DNA of 64,000 nt from an uncultured Erythrobacter sp. (GCA_947499095.1 CANMMR010000001.1:310001-374000), one strand, 5' to 3'; counted from the stretch's first letter, positions 20,994-31,970 are shown. Translations and numbers: made by a program. The notes: generated from the sequence alone by a model not told the origin.

Positions 20994-21840
20994 GGTCGGT
21001 CGCTAGCAGATCGACTTCGGTTTCGGCCAGTTGCAATACCGCTTCGGGGCCGAGCGTTTCGGGCTCCCCGTCCAGCAAGACATCGAGCGGCTCGCGTTCG
21101 CAATTCGCGATTTCGAGCTCGTCGAACAAGCCGAGGCGCTCATGCGGGCCCTCGCGAAAGCGGCGTCGAAGCAGTGCCCAGCCCTGCCGCAGATAACCGG
21201 CGGCATCGTCGGCGCAGTAGGCGTCGACCTGCATACCCCGAGCGCTGGGCGTAATTTCGAGAAGGGGATACCCGTCCGGTCGACCTTGCGCCGGATCAGC
21301 CATTCGCACGCGGGCGCCGTATGTGGTTTCGGCCACGGCATCGCTCGCATGCTCGGCCAAACCGGCGACATCGATATCGCGCATCGCTTCGCGTACATTG
21401 GCCCATGCGGTCCCCGGGCCCGCGAGGAACCCAGCCAAGGCAATCCCCTTCTCGCAACGAACGACCGGGAGGCGAATCCGCCGGTATGCGCCCTGGGCTA
21501 CGCGCAAGAGAATTTCCTCGGCCTCGACCTCTTCGCCATGGAGCCGGCCGCTGAGCAGGTTCATGGTTCCGCCCGGGAGAAAGAGTATCTCTCCGCCCCA
21601 TCCGCCAAGTTTGGCGATTGCGCCATTGGCGGTGCCGTCGCCGGTGAAGATGATGAGTCGTTTTATTCCGCTTTCCTCGAGCAGCGACCTGCTAGGCAGG
21701 TCGGCATCGGGAAAGGATACGGTGAGGTCGCAGTCCAGCCCCTGTTCGGCCAGGACCCGTTTCAACTCTTCCTCGCGCACGGCGCTATGGCTCCCGCTGC
21801 GGGTGTTGACGATCAACCAGCTTGGATGACAGGCGGCCAT
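20983..21840 (-). CDS. Diacylglycerol kinase catalytic-domain lipid kinase
   Basis: IIFTGDGTANGAIAKLG; LPGGTMNLLSGRL; start probably 21840. Confidence 0.87.
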   Translation of the reverse strand: MAACHPSWLIVNTRSGSHSAVREEELKRVLAEQGLDCDLTVSFPDADLPSRSLLEESGIKRLIIFTGDGTANGAIAKLGGWGGEILFLPGGTMNLLSGRLHGEEVEAEEILLRVAQGAYRRIRLPVVRCEKGIALAGFLAGPGTAWANVREAMRDIDVAGLAEHASDAVAETTYGARVRMADPAQGRPDGYPLLEITPSARGMQVDAYCADDAAGYLRQGWALLRRRFREGPHERLGLFDELEIANCEREPLDVLLDGEPETLGPEAVLQLAETEVDLLATDHGY

Positions 21841-21877
21841 ACCCGGCAAGCGCGTGGTGCCGTCTTTTGGTTCCCCA

Positions 21878-22144
21878 TCAAAGCCTTCCGGTTGCGACCA
21901 GCCAGCCGAACGCCCCATTGGCGATCGTGTAGCCGGCATATAGCCAAGCCGCGGAAGGCCAGCCATTGGCGGCAAGGAGCATCGCGACCACCAGCACGGC
22001 AAACTCGAATGCCAATGACACGCGTCCGCCGTTGCGGCGAAAAGCAGCCGGCAAAGTCTCGAGAATCGGATGATCGCTCTCGATCAGAGCTTTGCTGAGC
22101 GCGAAATTGGCTACGCCGCACACAAAGAGAACCGCAAGCATCAT
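21878..22144 (-). CDS. Small membrane protein, hypothetical
   Basis: 88-aa ORF with two to three hydrophobic segments. Confidence 0.6.
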   Translation of the reverse strand: MMLAVLFVCGVANFALSKALIESDHPILETLPAAFRRNGGRVSLAFEFAVLVVAMLLAANGWPSAAWLYAGYTIANGAFGWLVATGRL

Positions 22145-22344
22145 CGATTGACGGCATAGTCTCGACGCCCGCCGATTGCCAAGCGCGCTTCGTCGGCCAG
22201 TTCGCGCCTTCCGTCCAATACGCGGGTCGTCCGTCGAATGCGCCGTGCGATTACAGGTGTAGCTGGGTAATACAGTTCCTGCGGAGGGCCTTCCAACAGT
22301 TTCCCAAAACCCTTCGGGCCCTCCGCCATCGCAGGAGAGATTTC

Positions 22345-22647
22345 ATGAATAAAGCATTCGCAGCAATGGCTGCGCTTGGCCTCGTTGCCACAGCAGCGAC
22401 GGCAGTGGCGCAGGAAGGCGCTGACATCATCGTGACTTACGACGATCTCGATCTAGACACCGCCAAGGGCCAGAAGGAACTCGATCGGCGGATCGAAAAA
22501 GCCGCTCGCCAGGTGTGCGGGCTGGATCGCCAGCGCACCGGCACACGGATCCGGGACCATAAGGCTACCGAATGCCTTGCCTACGCGCGCAACAGTACGC
22601 GCGAATATGTCGCAGCGGCGATCGCTTCCGCCGGAAAGGGCGGATGA
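22345..22647 (+). CDS. UrcA family protein
   Basis: Signal peptide then VTYDDLDLDTAKGQKELDRRIEKAARQVCG...ECLAYAR. Confidence 0.88.
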   Translation: MNKAFAAMAALGLVATAATAVAQEGADIIVTYDDLDLDTAKGQKELDRRIEKAARQVCGLDRQRTGTRIRDHKATECLAYARNSTREYVAAAIASAGKGG

Positions 22648-22730
22648 CATCAGGACGAAATAAACAGTTGTAGCTGCCTCAGAGCAGCGCGGGACGGGTG
22701 GCTGAGAAACCCCCAGCCAAACCCAAACTA

Positions 22731-22775
22731 GGCCTCGACCGGACGCAGTCCCCCGGTCGGGGCCGCCTTTGTTTT
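22731..22775 (+). terminator. Terminator-like hairpin downstream of UrcA gene
   Basis: GGCCTCGACCGG / CCGGTCGGGGCC (12-bp stem with one G.U) then GCCTTTGTTTT. Confidence 0.65.
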
Positions 22776-22830
22776 GGAGCTAGCTCAAATGCAGTCAGCG
22801 GACCACTGGCGTGCAGTCAGCGTCTTGCAG

Positions 22831-23586
22831 TCAGCGACCGGCCATCGCCTTGACTTTCGGCAGATAGGTCCGACCGATCCGGAGCGCTTCGTCGTCTTCC
22901 AGTTCCACTGACCAGACTCCCAGGCCATCATGGCGGAGGCCCTGGATGCGATCCTTGCGCAGGATAGTGGAGCGGTGGATGCGGATGAACTTTGCAGGAT
23001 CGAGGCGCTTTTCCAGACCGGCGATCGTTTGCAGCAGCAGGTAGGTGCGCGCTTCGTCACCTTCGCCGACATACAGCCGCACATAGTCGCGCTCGGCATC
23101 GATGCGGCCGACTTCGCTGGTGGCGATGCGGATAAGCTCGGACCGGTGGGGGATCCACAGCTCCTCGAGCCACTGGCTCTCTTCGCGTTCGCCGTCTCCA
23201 CGCCGAGCCATCGCGCGCTTGATGGCGCGCTCGAGGCGATCGGGCTTCACCGGCTTAAGCACATAATCGACCGCATCAAGATCGAAGGCTTCGACCGCGT
23301 AATTGTCATACGCGGTAACGAAGACCACGGCGGGCCGCTGCTCTTCCTTGGCAAGAGTTCGCGCAACGGAAAGGCCGTCGACCTCGGGCATGGTCATGTC
23401 GAGCAGGACCAGGTCGGGCTTCAACGCTTCGATGAGACGCAACGCCTGAGCCCCGTCGCTTGCCGTACCGACGACGGCAAGGTCCTCCATCTTGGAGCAG
23501 ATGACCTGCATCCGCTCGACGGCCAATGGCTCGTCATCGACGATCAGGGTGCGCAGCTTTTCCGACGCTTCTTCAGCCATGCTCAT
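22831..23586 (-). CDS. LytTR-family response regulator
   Basis: REC (VDDEPLAVERM...LLDMTMPEVDG...KPVKP) + LytTR (RIDAERDYVRLY...FIRIHRSTILR). Confidence 0.93.
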   Translation of the reverse strand: MSMAEEASEKLRTLIVDDEPLAVERMQVICSKMEDLAVVGTASDGAQALRLIEALKPDLVLLDMTMPEVDGLSVARTLAKEEQRPAVVFVTAYDNYAVEAFDLDAVDYVLKPVKPDRLERAIKRAMARRGDGEREESQWLEELWIPHRSELIRIATSEVGRIDAERDYVRLYVGEGDEARTYLLLQTIAGLEKRLDPAKFIRIHRSTILRKDRIQGLRHDGLGVWSVELEDDEALRIGRTYLPKVKAMAGR

Positions 23587-24809
23587 TTCACCATCGGTAG
23601 TCTAAGTTCGGTTTCATAGCCCTGCAGTCCGGGGCCCGACGTCACGGTCGCCTCTGCGCCGAACCGCGCCTCCAGCCGGTCGCGCACATTGGCAAGACCG
23701 ATCCCGAAACCACCGCTGTGGCCGGCGGGCACGCCCGGTCCGTCGTCTGCGACAGAAATGACCAGGCGGCCGTATTCCTCGCGAGCGACTATCGATACCG
23801 TGACCGGTCGTGCGCTGGCTGACACGCCGTATTTGACCGAATTTTCGACCAATGGCTGGAGGATCATGCCTGGCACCCGGTAATGTTCCAGCTCGCGCGG
23901 GAGATCGACGTGAACGCGCAGGCGTTCCGGAAAGCGCACCGCCTCGATCTCGAGATAGTGTTCTTGCAGGTCCACTTCGTCGGCGAGCGTCACGTCGCCG
24001 GTCGATTCGTCGGCCAGGCTGTGGCGGTAGAAGCGCGAGATCGTCTGGATCATCTCCTCGGCCCGGTCCGATTTGCCGGTCATCACCAATGCGGAGAGCG
24101 AATTCAAGGTATTGAAGAGGAAATGCGGATTTACCTGATAGCGCAGCGAGCGCAGCTCCGCCGCCTTTGCTGCACTTCGAAACCTCTCACCCTCACGCTC
24201 CGCAGCGAGGGCCTGCGCCCTCGCCTGCGTCGCGATATAGAGTGCCGCCCAGGCAAGCAGCAGGAAATAGCGCCCGAGGGCGATGTCAAAGGTCATCCGC
24301 CATTTGTCCATCGCTGTCGGCGCGGGGGCGATGACGACGCTTTCCGTCGGGGCCAGGTCCTCTGCAGCCTCCTCGACCTCACCGGCGATCTGCGGCCGCG
24401 GCAGGTCCACCAGGAGATTGCCGGACTCGTCGCGACGGATTGCTATCCCGCGCTCTTCGCCGATGCGCTTCTCGATTTTTTCCTGAATGTTCGCAAAAAC
24501 CCACTGATTGGCCTGGGCAATCGCGATGGCCGCGGGAAAGGCGATGATCGCGGCTACGGCCACCTTGGCGGCCAGCGCCCTCCGATCGAACAGGCGCAAG
24601 ATAAGCCACATCACGACTGTCACGGCCATGCCGATTGCGCAGACCAGGGCACGCCGCCACAGCATTTCCCATTCGAAGCCGAATCCGGAAAGCTCACCCC
24701 GAACGGTAGCGAGAAGAAAGTAGATTCCCCAGACGGCCAGGATCGATCCCAGCACCGTTCGGGCCGGCAAGTGCGGCGTCGTAGAATTCATCAGGCGTTC
24801 AGCATCCAA
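23583..24809 (-). CDS. LytS-type histidine kinase
   Basis: LRYQVNPHFLFNTLNSLSALV; VPGMILQPLVENSVKYG; ADDGPGVPAG. Confidence 0.93.
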   Translation of the reverse strand: MDAERLMNSTTPHLPARTVLGSILAVWGIYFLLATVRGELSGFGFEWEMLWRRALVCAIGMAVTVVMWLILRLFDRRALAAKVAVAAIIAFPAAIAIAQANQWVFANIQEKIEKRIGEERGIAIRRDESGNLLVDLPRPQIAGEVEEAAEDLAPTESVVIAPAPTAMDKWRMTFDIALGRYFLLLAWAALYIATQARAQALAAEREGERFRSAAKAAELRSLRYQVNPHFLFNTLNSLSALVMTGKSDRAEEMIQTISRFYRHSLADESTGDVTLADEVDLQEHYLEIEAVRFPERLRVHVDLPRELEHYRVPGMILQPLVENSVKYGVSASARPVTVSIVAREEYGRLVISVADDGPGVPAGHSGGFGIGLANVRDRLEARFGAEATVTSGPGLQGYETELRLPMVK

Positions 24810-24890
24810 ATCATGCCCCGATGTGGCCGTTCGAACCGCGGAAAGCCAGTCCGGCGGTCGAGAGCGTTCACACGTTGGTCGAGCGGAATG

Positions 24891-26417
24891 CTATTCGGCG
24901 GGCTCCAGATCACCTTCGGCGATCCGGCGGCGCCACTCGGCAGGCGCAAGCGTGTGGACGTTGTTTCCTTCGGCATCCACTGCGACCGTCACCGGCATGT
25001 CCTCGACTTCGAATTCGTAGATCGCTTCCATGCCGAGATCCTCGAAGGCCACGACCTGCGCACCCTTGATCGCGCGGCTGACGAGATAGGCGGCCCCGCC
25101 GGTCGCCATGAGGTAGGCGACTTTGAAGTTGCTGATGATCTCGACGGCATTATGCCCGCGTTCGGCCTTGCCGATCATCGCCAGCAGGCCGAGATCGAGC
25201 ATCATTTCGGTGAACTTGTCCATCCGTGTGGCGGTGGTCGGACCCGCAGGGCCGACCACTTCGCCCATCACCGGGTCGACCGGGCCGACGTAATAGATCG
25301 CGCGGCCCTTGAAATCGACCGGCAGCTCCTCGCCAGCCTCCAGCATGTCGTGGATGCGCTTGTGCGCCGCGTCGCGCCCGGTCAGCATCTTGCCCGACAG
25401 CAGCAGGCGGTCGCCATGCTTCCAGCTGGCGACTTCTTCGGGCGTCAGCGCATCCAGGTTCACGCGCTTCGCCGCGCTGTCCGGCTTCCAGGTGACCTGC
25501 GGATATTCGTCCAGCTTGGGCGGCTCCAGATACGCCGGACCGCTGCCGTCGAGCGTGAAATGCGCATGACGCGTGGCCGCGCAATTGGGAATCATGCCGA
25601 CCGGCTTGCCTGCCGCGTGACAGGGTGCGTCGAGGATCTTCACATCCAGTACGGTCGACAGGCCGCCCAACCCTTGCGCGCCGACTCCCATCGCATTCAC
25701 CGCATCGAAGATGTCGATCCGCAACTGCTCGATATCGTTCTGCGCCCCGCGCTGCTTCAGCTGGCCCATGTCGATCGGGTCCATCAGGCTGAGCTTGGCG
25801 AGCTTCATGCAGTGCTCCGCCGTGCCGCCGATGCCGATGCCGAGCATGCCCGGCGGGCACCAGCCGGCGCCCATCGACGGGATCTGTTCGATCACCCATT
25901 CGACGATATTGTCGGACGGGTTCATCATCTTGAACTTGGACTTGTTCTCGCTGCCGCCGCCCTTGGCCGCGACGTCCACGCCCACCGTGCTACCCGGCAC
26001 CATCTCCACCGATAGTACGGACGGCGTATTGTCGCGCGTGTTGCGACGGGTGAAGGCCGGATCGGCGAGGATCGAGGCACGGAGCTTGTTGTCGGGATGG
26101 TTATAGGCGCGGCGTACACCTTCATCGACGACCTCCTGCAGCGATCGTTCGCTGTCGAGGCGACAGTTCATGCCCCAGCGCACGAAGACGTTGACGATGC
26201 CGGTATCCTGGCAGATCGGCCGGTGCCCTTCAGCGCACATCCGGCTGTTGGTGAGGATTTGCGCAATCGCGTCCTTCGCCGCCGGGCCCTTCTCGGCCTC
26301 ATAGGCGTCGCCGAGCGCGCGGATGTAATCCATCGGGTGGTAGTATGAAATATACTGGAGCGCGTCGGCCACGCTTTCGATCAGGTCGTCTTCGCTGATG
26401 ACGGTCATGTCGCTCAT
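24891..26417 (-). CDS. fumA: Class I fumarate hydratase
   Basis: CQDTGIVNVFV...RRNTRDNTPSVL...GAGWCPPGMLGIGIGGTAEHCMKLAK. Confidence 0.93.
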   Translation of the reverse strand: MSDMTVISEDDLIESVADALQYISYYHPMDYIRALGDAYEAEKGPAAKDAIAQILTNSRMCAEGHRPICQDTGIVNVFVRWGMNCRLDSERSLQEVVDEGVRRAYNHPDNKLRASILADPAFTRRNTRDNTPSVLSVEMVPGSTVGVDVAAKGGGSENKSKFKMMNPSDNIVEWVIEQIPSMGAGWCPPGMLGIGIGGTAEHCMKLAKLSLMDPIDMGQLKQRGAQNDIEQLRIDIFDAVNAMGVGAQGLGGLSTVLDVKILDAPCHAAGKPVGMIPNCAATRHAHFTLDGSGPAYLEPPKLDEYPQVTWKPDSAAKRVNLDALTPEEVASWKHGDRLLLSGKMLTGRDAAHKRIHDMLEAGEELPVDFKGRAIYYVGPVDPVMGEVVGPAGPTTATRMDKFTEMMLDLGLLAMIGKAERGHNAVEIISNFKVAYLMATGGAAYLVSRAIKGAQVVAFEDLGMEAIYEFEVEDMPVTVAVDAEGNNVHTLAPAEWRRRIAEGDLEPAE

Positions 26418-26562
26418 CGCCGGAAAATCCCATGTTGCAGAATTGCGCTCCCCGATAGGCGTGTTTGCCGCCATCGGTCAAAGCGCTTGGACACAAAAGC
26501 TCTTGCGCCTACAGCAAGCCGGCTTGACCCAGCGTGTTATTAAAGCAATACAGCGATCCACC

Positions 26563-27162
26563 ATGACCACTACCCTCGCCCCCAAGACCGATTTCGCCGC
26601 CGCCCGCAAGGCCATGCTCGACAGCCAGCTGCGCACCAGCGGCGTGAACGAACCCTTCGTGCTCGAACGCATGGGCACGGTTGCGCGCGAGGAATTCGTG
26701 CCCGAATCGATGCGCAGCGTCGCGTATAGCGATCGCGCCGTGCGTCTGGGCGATGGCAAGGTTCTGCCGCAGCCGCTGTTCCATGGCATGATGCTGTCCG
26801 AAGCCCAGCCCCTCGCAAGCGACGAAGTGCTCGTAGTCGACGGCGGTAGCGGATATCTGCACGCGCTTGTCGAGCCGATGGTCAAATCGGTGCGGGTGAT
26901 GACCCCGGAGGACGCTGCCGGGGGCCGAAAGAAGGGTGCCTTTTCGCTGGTCCTTATCGACGGCGCGATCGAGCATGTCCCGGCGGGTCTCGCCAAGCTG
27001 GTCGCAGATGGCGGACGTATCGTGACCGGTCTGGTGGAGCGCAACGTCACGCGGCTTGCGAAAGGCCGCAAGACCGCTGGCGCGCTGGCCTTGCTGCCGT
27101 TGGCAGAGCTTGGTGTTCCGCGGCTGGCGCAATTCGATCGGCCGACCAGCTGGAGCTTTTGA
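26563..27162 (+). CDS. Protein-L-isoaspartate O-methyltransferase-like protein
   Basis: AARKAMLDSQLRTSGVNEPFVLERMGTVAREEFVP; upstream of tolC. Confidence 0.85.
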   Translation: MTTTLAPKTDFAAARKAMLDSQLRTSGVNEPFVLERMGTVAREEFVPESMRSVAYSDRAVRLGDGKVLPQPLFHGMMLSEAQPLASDEVLVVDGGSGYLHALVEPMVKSVRVMTPEDAAGGRKKGAFSLVLIDGAIEHVPAGLAKLVADGGRIVTGLVERNVTRLAKGRKTAGALALLPLAELGVPRLAQFDRPTSWSF

Positions 27163-28640
27163 TGGCGTCGCGTCTCCCTATCAAACGGCTCATGGCCGGA
27201 AGCGCGCTGGCAAGCATCGCGCTTGCCCAGTCGGCAGCTGCCGACACGCTGCAGGAAGCGCTGACCCAGGCCTATCTCAATAATCCGGTCCTGCTCGCCG
27301 CGCAGGCCAACCAGCGCGCGACCGACGAAAACGTCCCGATCAATCGCGCACAGGGCCTGCCCAGTGCCGATGCGACCGCGACCTATACCGAGTTCGTCAA
27401 GACCTCGACCAACAGCTTCACCTCACCCGACCGGGTGCTGCAGATCGGTCCGCAGCTCAACGTCCCGATCTATTCCGGCGGCGCGATCAAGAATTCCATC
27501 GCTGCCGCGGAACAGCGGGTAGAAGCTGGACAAGCGGATCTCCGCGGCACCGAAAGCGCGCTCTTCAGCCAGGTCGTCGCGGCCTATATGGACGTGCTTC
27601 TCGGCCAGGCGGTAACATCGCTGCGCGCCAACCAGATCGACGTCCTGCAAGTCAATGCACAGGCGACCAGCGACCGCTTCGAAATCGGCGACCTGACGAG
27701 AACCGATGTCGCGCAGTCGCAAGCCCGCTTGGCGCTGGCCCGCGGTGATTTCCGTAACGCGCAGGCAAACCTCATTTCGGCGCGCGAAACCTACATCCAG
27801 CTGGTCGGCGACACGCCGGACAATCTCCAGCCGCCGCCGGCTCTGCCCGGCCTGCCCGAGAATGTCGAAACCGCCGTCGCCGTCGCGCTCGAAGACAATC
27901 CGGACCTGATCGCCGCCAAGGAGCGGGCGCAGGCTGCCGGTTACGACACCGAGGTCGCCGGATCGGGCCGCCTGCCCAATGTCGGCGTCTTCGCCAATGG
28001 CGGGTACAACAATTACTTCGGCACGCTGGCCGGTGGACAGGCAGGCATTTCGCAGGCGGAAACGACGGCCAATGTCGGCGTGCAGATGAGGCTTCCTATT
28101 TTCCAGGGCGGCCTCCCAGCCGCGCGGCAACGGCAGGCGCAGGCACGCGAGACGGCCGCACTGGAGCAGGTCATCGCTGCCGAGCGCGATGTGATCGCAC
28201 AGGTCCGTGCTGCGTGGTCGAGCTGGCAGGCCTCGCTCGCCGTGATCGAAAGCAGTCAGGTCGCCGTCGATGCGGCGGCGCTCAGCCTCGAAGGCGTGCG
28301 GGCCGAAAATTCGATCGGCAATCGCACCATCCTCGACGTACTGAATGCGGAACAGGAGCTGCTGAATTCGCAGGTCCAGCTCGTGACCGCGCGGCGTAAC
28401 GCCTATGTCGCAGGCTTCACCCTGCTGGCCGCCATGGGTCGGGCCGAAGCGCGCGACCTCAATCTCGGCGATGCGGGCGTGCTCTACGATCCCGAGCTCA
28501 ACTACCAGCGCGTGCGCGGCAAGATCTGGGACTGGGACCGCGATCCGGAGCCCGTTGCCGAGGCGACTCGCACCGTCGATCTGCCGGCGGCGAACGCCGA
28601 CATCGCCGAAGAGGATGATTTCGCGGATAGAATCGATTAA
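27162..28640 (+). CDS. TolC-family outer membrane efflux protein
   Basis: QEALTQAYLNNPVLLAAQANQRATDENVPINRAQGLPSADATATYT...SIGNRTILDVLNAEQELLNSQVQLVTARR. Confidence 0.93.
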   Translation: MASRLPIKRLMAGSALASIALAQSAAADTLQEALTQAYLNNPVLLAAQANQRATDENVPINRAQGLPSADATATYTEFVKTSTNSFTSPDRVLQIGPQLNVPIYSGGAIKNSIAAAEQRVEAGQADLRGTESALFSQVVAAYMDVLLGQAVTSLRANQIDVLQVNAQATSDRFEIGDLTRTDVAQSQARLALARGDFRNAQANLISARETYIQLVGDTPDNLQPPPALPGLPENVETAVAVALEDNPDLIAAKERAQAAGYDTEVAGSGRLPNVGVFANGGYNNYFGTLAGGQAGISQAETTANVGVQMRLPIFQGGLPAARQRQAQARETAALEQVIAAERDVIAQVRAAWSSWQASLAVIESSQVAVDAAALSLEGVRAENSIGNRTILDVLNAEQELLNSQVQLVTARRNAYVAGFTLLAAMGRAEARDLNLGDAGVLYDPELNYQRVRGKIWDWDRDPEPVAEATRTVDLPAANADIAEEDDFADRID

Positions 28641-28697
28641 GCACACCGTCCGAACGCTGCAAAAGCGTCGATTCGTGAAGCAGGGGTGCAATCGATT

Positions 28698-29159
28698 ATG
28701 AATCAGGCTGGCGAACCTTCGGTCGAAGAAATCCTCGACTCGATCAAGAAAGTGATCGCGCGAGATAATCGCGATGCAATCATCGCGGATCGTCGCCGCA
28801 AGTCTGCACCCGTGGCTCCGCCCGAACCGGCTGATGAGGAAGAGGCTGAAGAAGTCCTCGAACTCGATGCCGATTATGCCGTCGAAGATGCTGGCGACCA
28901 ACCGGATGACGAGGAAGAGGATGCGCTGACCCGCGGCGATACGCGCAAGGCGATGCAGGAAAACTTCGCCGCGCTCGCCATGCTGTCGCAACCGAGCAAG
29001 CAGCCGCAGATCGTCCGCTCGGGCGAAACCTCGCTTGAGGGTCTGGTGCGCGAGATGCTTCGCCCGATGCTGCGCGAATGGCTCGATGCCAATCTGCCCG
29101 GCATGGTCGAGGATATGGTCAAGGCGGAGATCGCCCGGATCGCCGGCAAGCGCTCCTGA
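28698..29159 (+). CDS. popZ: PopZ / DUF2497 polar organizing protein
   Basis: N-term EPSVEEILDSIKKVIARDN and C-term LVREMLRPMLREWLDANLPGMVEDMVKAEIARIAGKR. Confidence 0.88.
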   Translation: MNQAGEPSVEEILDSIKKVIARDNRDAIIADRRRKSAPVAPPEPADEEEAEEVLELDADYAVEDAGDQPDDEEEDALTRGDTRKAMQENFAALAMLSQPSKQPQIVRSGETSLEGLVREMLRPMLREWLDANLPGMVEDMVKAEIARIAGKRS

Positions 29160-29218
29160 CCACGGAACCCGATCTAAACGCTTAACTTTGCCGCGCGGCG
29201 CGGATAAGCCTTGCGCCC

Positions 29219-31306
29219 ATGACTGCACGCAACCGGGTCGCTTTCCCGCTCGCCAGCGCCATTGCGCTTCTCGCTTCGCCCCTCGCTGCGCAGGACCGCG
29301 CGCCGATGAGCGCCCAGGATCTCGTCACCATGCCGCGCCTCGGCGCGCCGAGCGTCGATCCATCCGGACGCATGGCGGTCTATTCGGTAACTACGACCGA
29401 TCCTGAGACGTACGATCGCAACAGCACGCTCTACATGCGCTCGCTCGCTGACATGAATGCCGCGCCGGTTGTGCTTGATCTCACGGGTGGCGACGCAAGG
29501 TTCGGCGGCGACGGCTGGCTCTACTACCTGCATGACGATCAGGTCTGGCGCGCCCGCATCGGCCTAGACGGGAGCGTTTCCGAGATATTGCAGGTCACCG
29601 ACTTGCCCCGCACAGTGAACGGCTTCCAGGTCGCGCGTGACGGATCGCGGCTGGCGATCTGGACCGATGTTGCGCGCAGTTGCTCCGACCTATCCTGCGA
29701 CGACAGCGCGAAGGCCTACGAACCCGGTCCGGGCACCGGACTGCTATTCGAAGGCGACGGCGGCTTCATCCGTCACTGGGATAGCTGGGAAACGCCCGGC
29801 ACCTACAGCCGCGTATTCGTGGTCCCGCTCGACGGCGGCAGGCAGGCCGGCGCAGCAAGGCCGGTGGATGGCGCTATCGGAGCAGGCGGACCCAGCGGCG
29901 ATACGCCCACCGCGCCCTTCGGCGGGAGTGAGGATGTCGCCTTCGCATCCAATGGACAGGGCCTTTATTTCACCGCGCGCGAGGGCGGGCAGACCGAGCC
30001 ATACTCGACCAATCTTGACATTTGGTTCTCCGATTTCTCCGGCAACGCACCGACCAATCTGACCGACGCCAACGAGGCTCTCGACGCGCTGCCGACCCCG
30101 TCGCCCGACGGCCGATATCTCGCCTATGTCGCCATGGAACGGCCGACCTACGAGGCCGATCGGCAGGTAGTCATGCTCCGCGATCTGCGCACTGGTGTCG
30201 TCACGCCGCTGACGAAGGACTTCGACCGCAGCTTCGGCTCGCTCGCCTGGACGCCCGATTCCCGCTGGATCGTCGCCACCGCGCAGGACGTGCTCGATAC
30301 GCCGGCTTTCCGCATCGATCCACGCACCGGCGAAGTCGTCCGGCTCGACCTGATGGCGGGCAACGAAGCGCATATCGGCAATGTGGTGCCGCTCCATGGC
30401 GGCGGGCTGGTCTTCACCCGCGATTCGATCGGCGCGCCTGCGGAGATGTACCTCGCCCGGGACTGGGATCAGGCCACGCCGCTGACGGATGTCGCGATGA
30501 GCCGGATGGGCAATCTGACACCCGTCTCGGTCGAGCGGTTCAGCTTTACAGGAGCGGGGGGCGACACCGTCTGGGGTCAGATCACCAAGCCGGACGGCGT
30601 TTCCGGCCAGCTTCCGGCAATCCTTTACGTCCATGGCGGCCCGCAGGGGTCGTTCAACGATGGCTGGTCGAGCCGCTGGAACCCGCGCGTCGTCGCCGGC
30701 CAGGGCTATGCGGTGATCTCGGTCGATTTCCACGGCTCCACCGGATACGGCCAGGCCTTTACCGATGCGATCAATCGCGACTGGGGCGGCAAGCCGCTGG
30801 AGGATTTGCAGAAAGGCCTTGCCGCTGCGCTGCAATTCGACACACAGATCGACGGCAGCCGCGCCTGCGCCATGGGCGCGAGCTACGGCGGCTACATGAT
30901 GAACTGGATCGCCGGACAGTGGCCCGAGCGCTTCGACTGCCTCGTCCAGCACGACGGCCTGTTCGACATGCGCAGCTTCTATTTCACGACCGAGGAATTG
31001 TGGTTCCCGCGCTGGGATTTCGGCGGTGGCTATCTGGAAAACCCTGAAGCCTACGAGAAATGGAATCCGGTCAATCACGTCGATGAGTGGCAAACACCCA
31101 TGCTGGTCATCACCGGCATGAAGGACTTCCGCGTGCCGTACACGCAAGGGATCGCCAGCTTTACCGCGCTGCAGGAGAAGCAGATCCCGAGCCAGCTGCT
31201 CGTCTTTCCCGATGAGAACCACTGGGTGCTGAAGCCGAAGAATTCGCTGCAATGGCACAACACCGTGTTCGCCTGGCTCGATCGCTGGCTGAAGCCCGAA
31301 GAATGA
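29219..31306 (+). CDS. S9-family prolyl oligopeptidase
   Basis: [56 protein letters not shown]. Confidence 0.93.
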   Translation: MTARNRVAFPLASAIALLASPLAAQDRAPMSAQDLVTMPRLGAPSVDPSGRMAVYSVTTTDPETYDRNSTLYMRSLADMNAAPVVLDLTGGDARFGGDGWLYYLHDDQVWRARIGLDGSVSEILQVTDLPRTVNGFQVARDGSRLAIWTDVARSCSDLSCDDSAKAYEPGPGTGLLFEGDGGFIRHWDSWETPGTYSRVFVVPLDGGRQAGAARPVDGAIGAGGPSGDTPTAPFGGSEDVAFASNGQGLYFTAREGGQTEPYSTNLDIWFSDFSGNAPTNLTDANEALDALPTPSPDGRYLAYVAMERPTYEADRQVVMLRDLRTGVVTPLTKDFDRSFGSLAWTPDSRWIVATAQDVLDTPAFRIDPRTGEVVRLDLMAGNEAHIGNVVPLHGGGLVFTRDSIGAPAEMYLARDWDQATPLTDVAMSRMGNLTPVSVERFSFTGAGGDTVWGQITKPDGVSGQLPAILYVHGGPQGSFNDGWSSRWNPRVVAGQGYAVISVDFHGSTGYGQAFTDAINRDWGGKPLEDLQKGLAAALQFDTQIDGSRACAMGASYGGYMMNWIAGQWPERFDCLVQHDGLFDMRSFYFTTEELWFPRWDFGGGYLENPEAYEKWNPVNHVDEWQTPMLVITGMKDFRVPYTQGIASFTALQEKQIPSQLLVFPDENHWVLKPKNSLQWHNTVFAWLDRWLKPEE

Positions 31307-31677
31307 GCGCGAGCGAAAAGAAGCTGCTTAAGGCGCGCAAAGCGCTGGCCAAGATCGGCGGTGCCTCGGCCGAGCGGCAGATCTTTCTGTGCGCCGTGTC
31401 CGAGAAGCAGAAATGCTGCAAGCGCGACGAGGGCAAGGCCGCCTGGAATTACCTCAAGAAGCGGCTGAAGGAATTAAAGCTCGTTGGGCCGGGTGCGACC
31501 GTCCAGCGGACCAAGGCCGATTGCCTGCAGGTCTGTGAGGCCGGACCCATTGCGGTCGTCTGGCCGGACAACGTCTGGTACCATTCCTGCAATGAAGAGG
31601 TGCTGGAAGCGATCATCCAGCGTCACCTCATCGGCGGCGTGCCGGTGGAGGAATTCCGGCTCTACCCGGCGGACTGA
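31303..31677 (+). CDS. (2Fe-2S) ferredoxin-like domain protein
   Basis: [21 protein letters not shown]...[27 protein letters not shown]. Confidence 0.85.
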   Translation: MSASEKKLLKARKALAKIGGASAERQIFLCAVSEKQKCCKRDEGKAAWNYLKKRLKELKLVGPGATVQRTKADCLQVCEAGPIAVVWPDNVWYHSCNEEVLEAIIQRHLIGGVPVEEFRLYPAD

Positions 31678-31970
31678 TCGTCGCGGTCGTCGGCCAGCGG
31701 ATCGTCGATCGATTCGTCATGCCCGGTACCCGATGACAGGAACACCAGCCCCATGAGCGCGCTCGCCAGCAGCATGGTGAAGCCGATCCCCAGCGCCGCC
31801 GCAATGTAGTAATGGATCGAGACGGCTTCGTTGCCGAACTTCCATAGCAGCGCCAGCGAAATCGCGACCACGCCCACCGTCAGCAGGAACATGAAGCGCA
31901 TGATCCGCCGGAACCGCGCCCAGGCGAAGGCGGCGTTTTGCGGATCGTCGAGGGGAGACTTCTTCACCAT
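31662..31970 (-). CDS. Small two-TM membrane protein, hypothetical
   Basis: [43 protein letters not shown]...; convergent. Confidence 0.75.
   Translation of the reverse strand: MVKKSPLDDPQNAAFAWARFRRIMRFMFLLTVGVVAISLALLWKFGNEAVSIHYYIAAALGIGFTMLLASALMGLVFLSSGTGHDESIDDPLADDRDDQSAG

Noticed and set aside
23883-26015. 710-aa plus-strand ORF opposite LytS kinase and fumarase
   Set aside because: Spans two real genes and their intergenic gap; antisense artefact.
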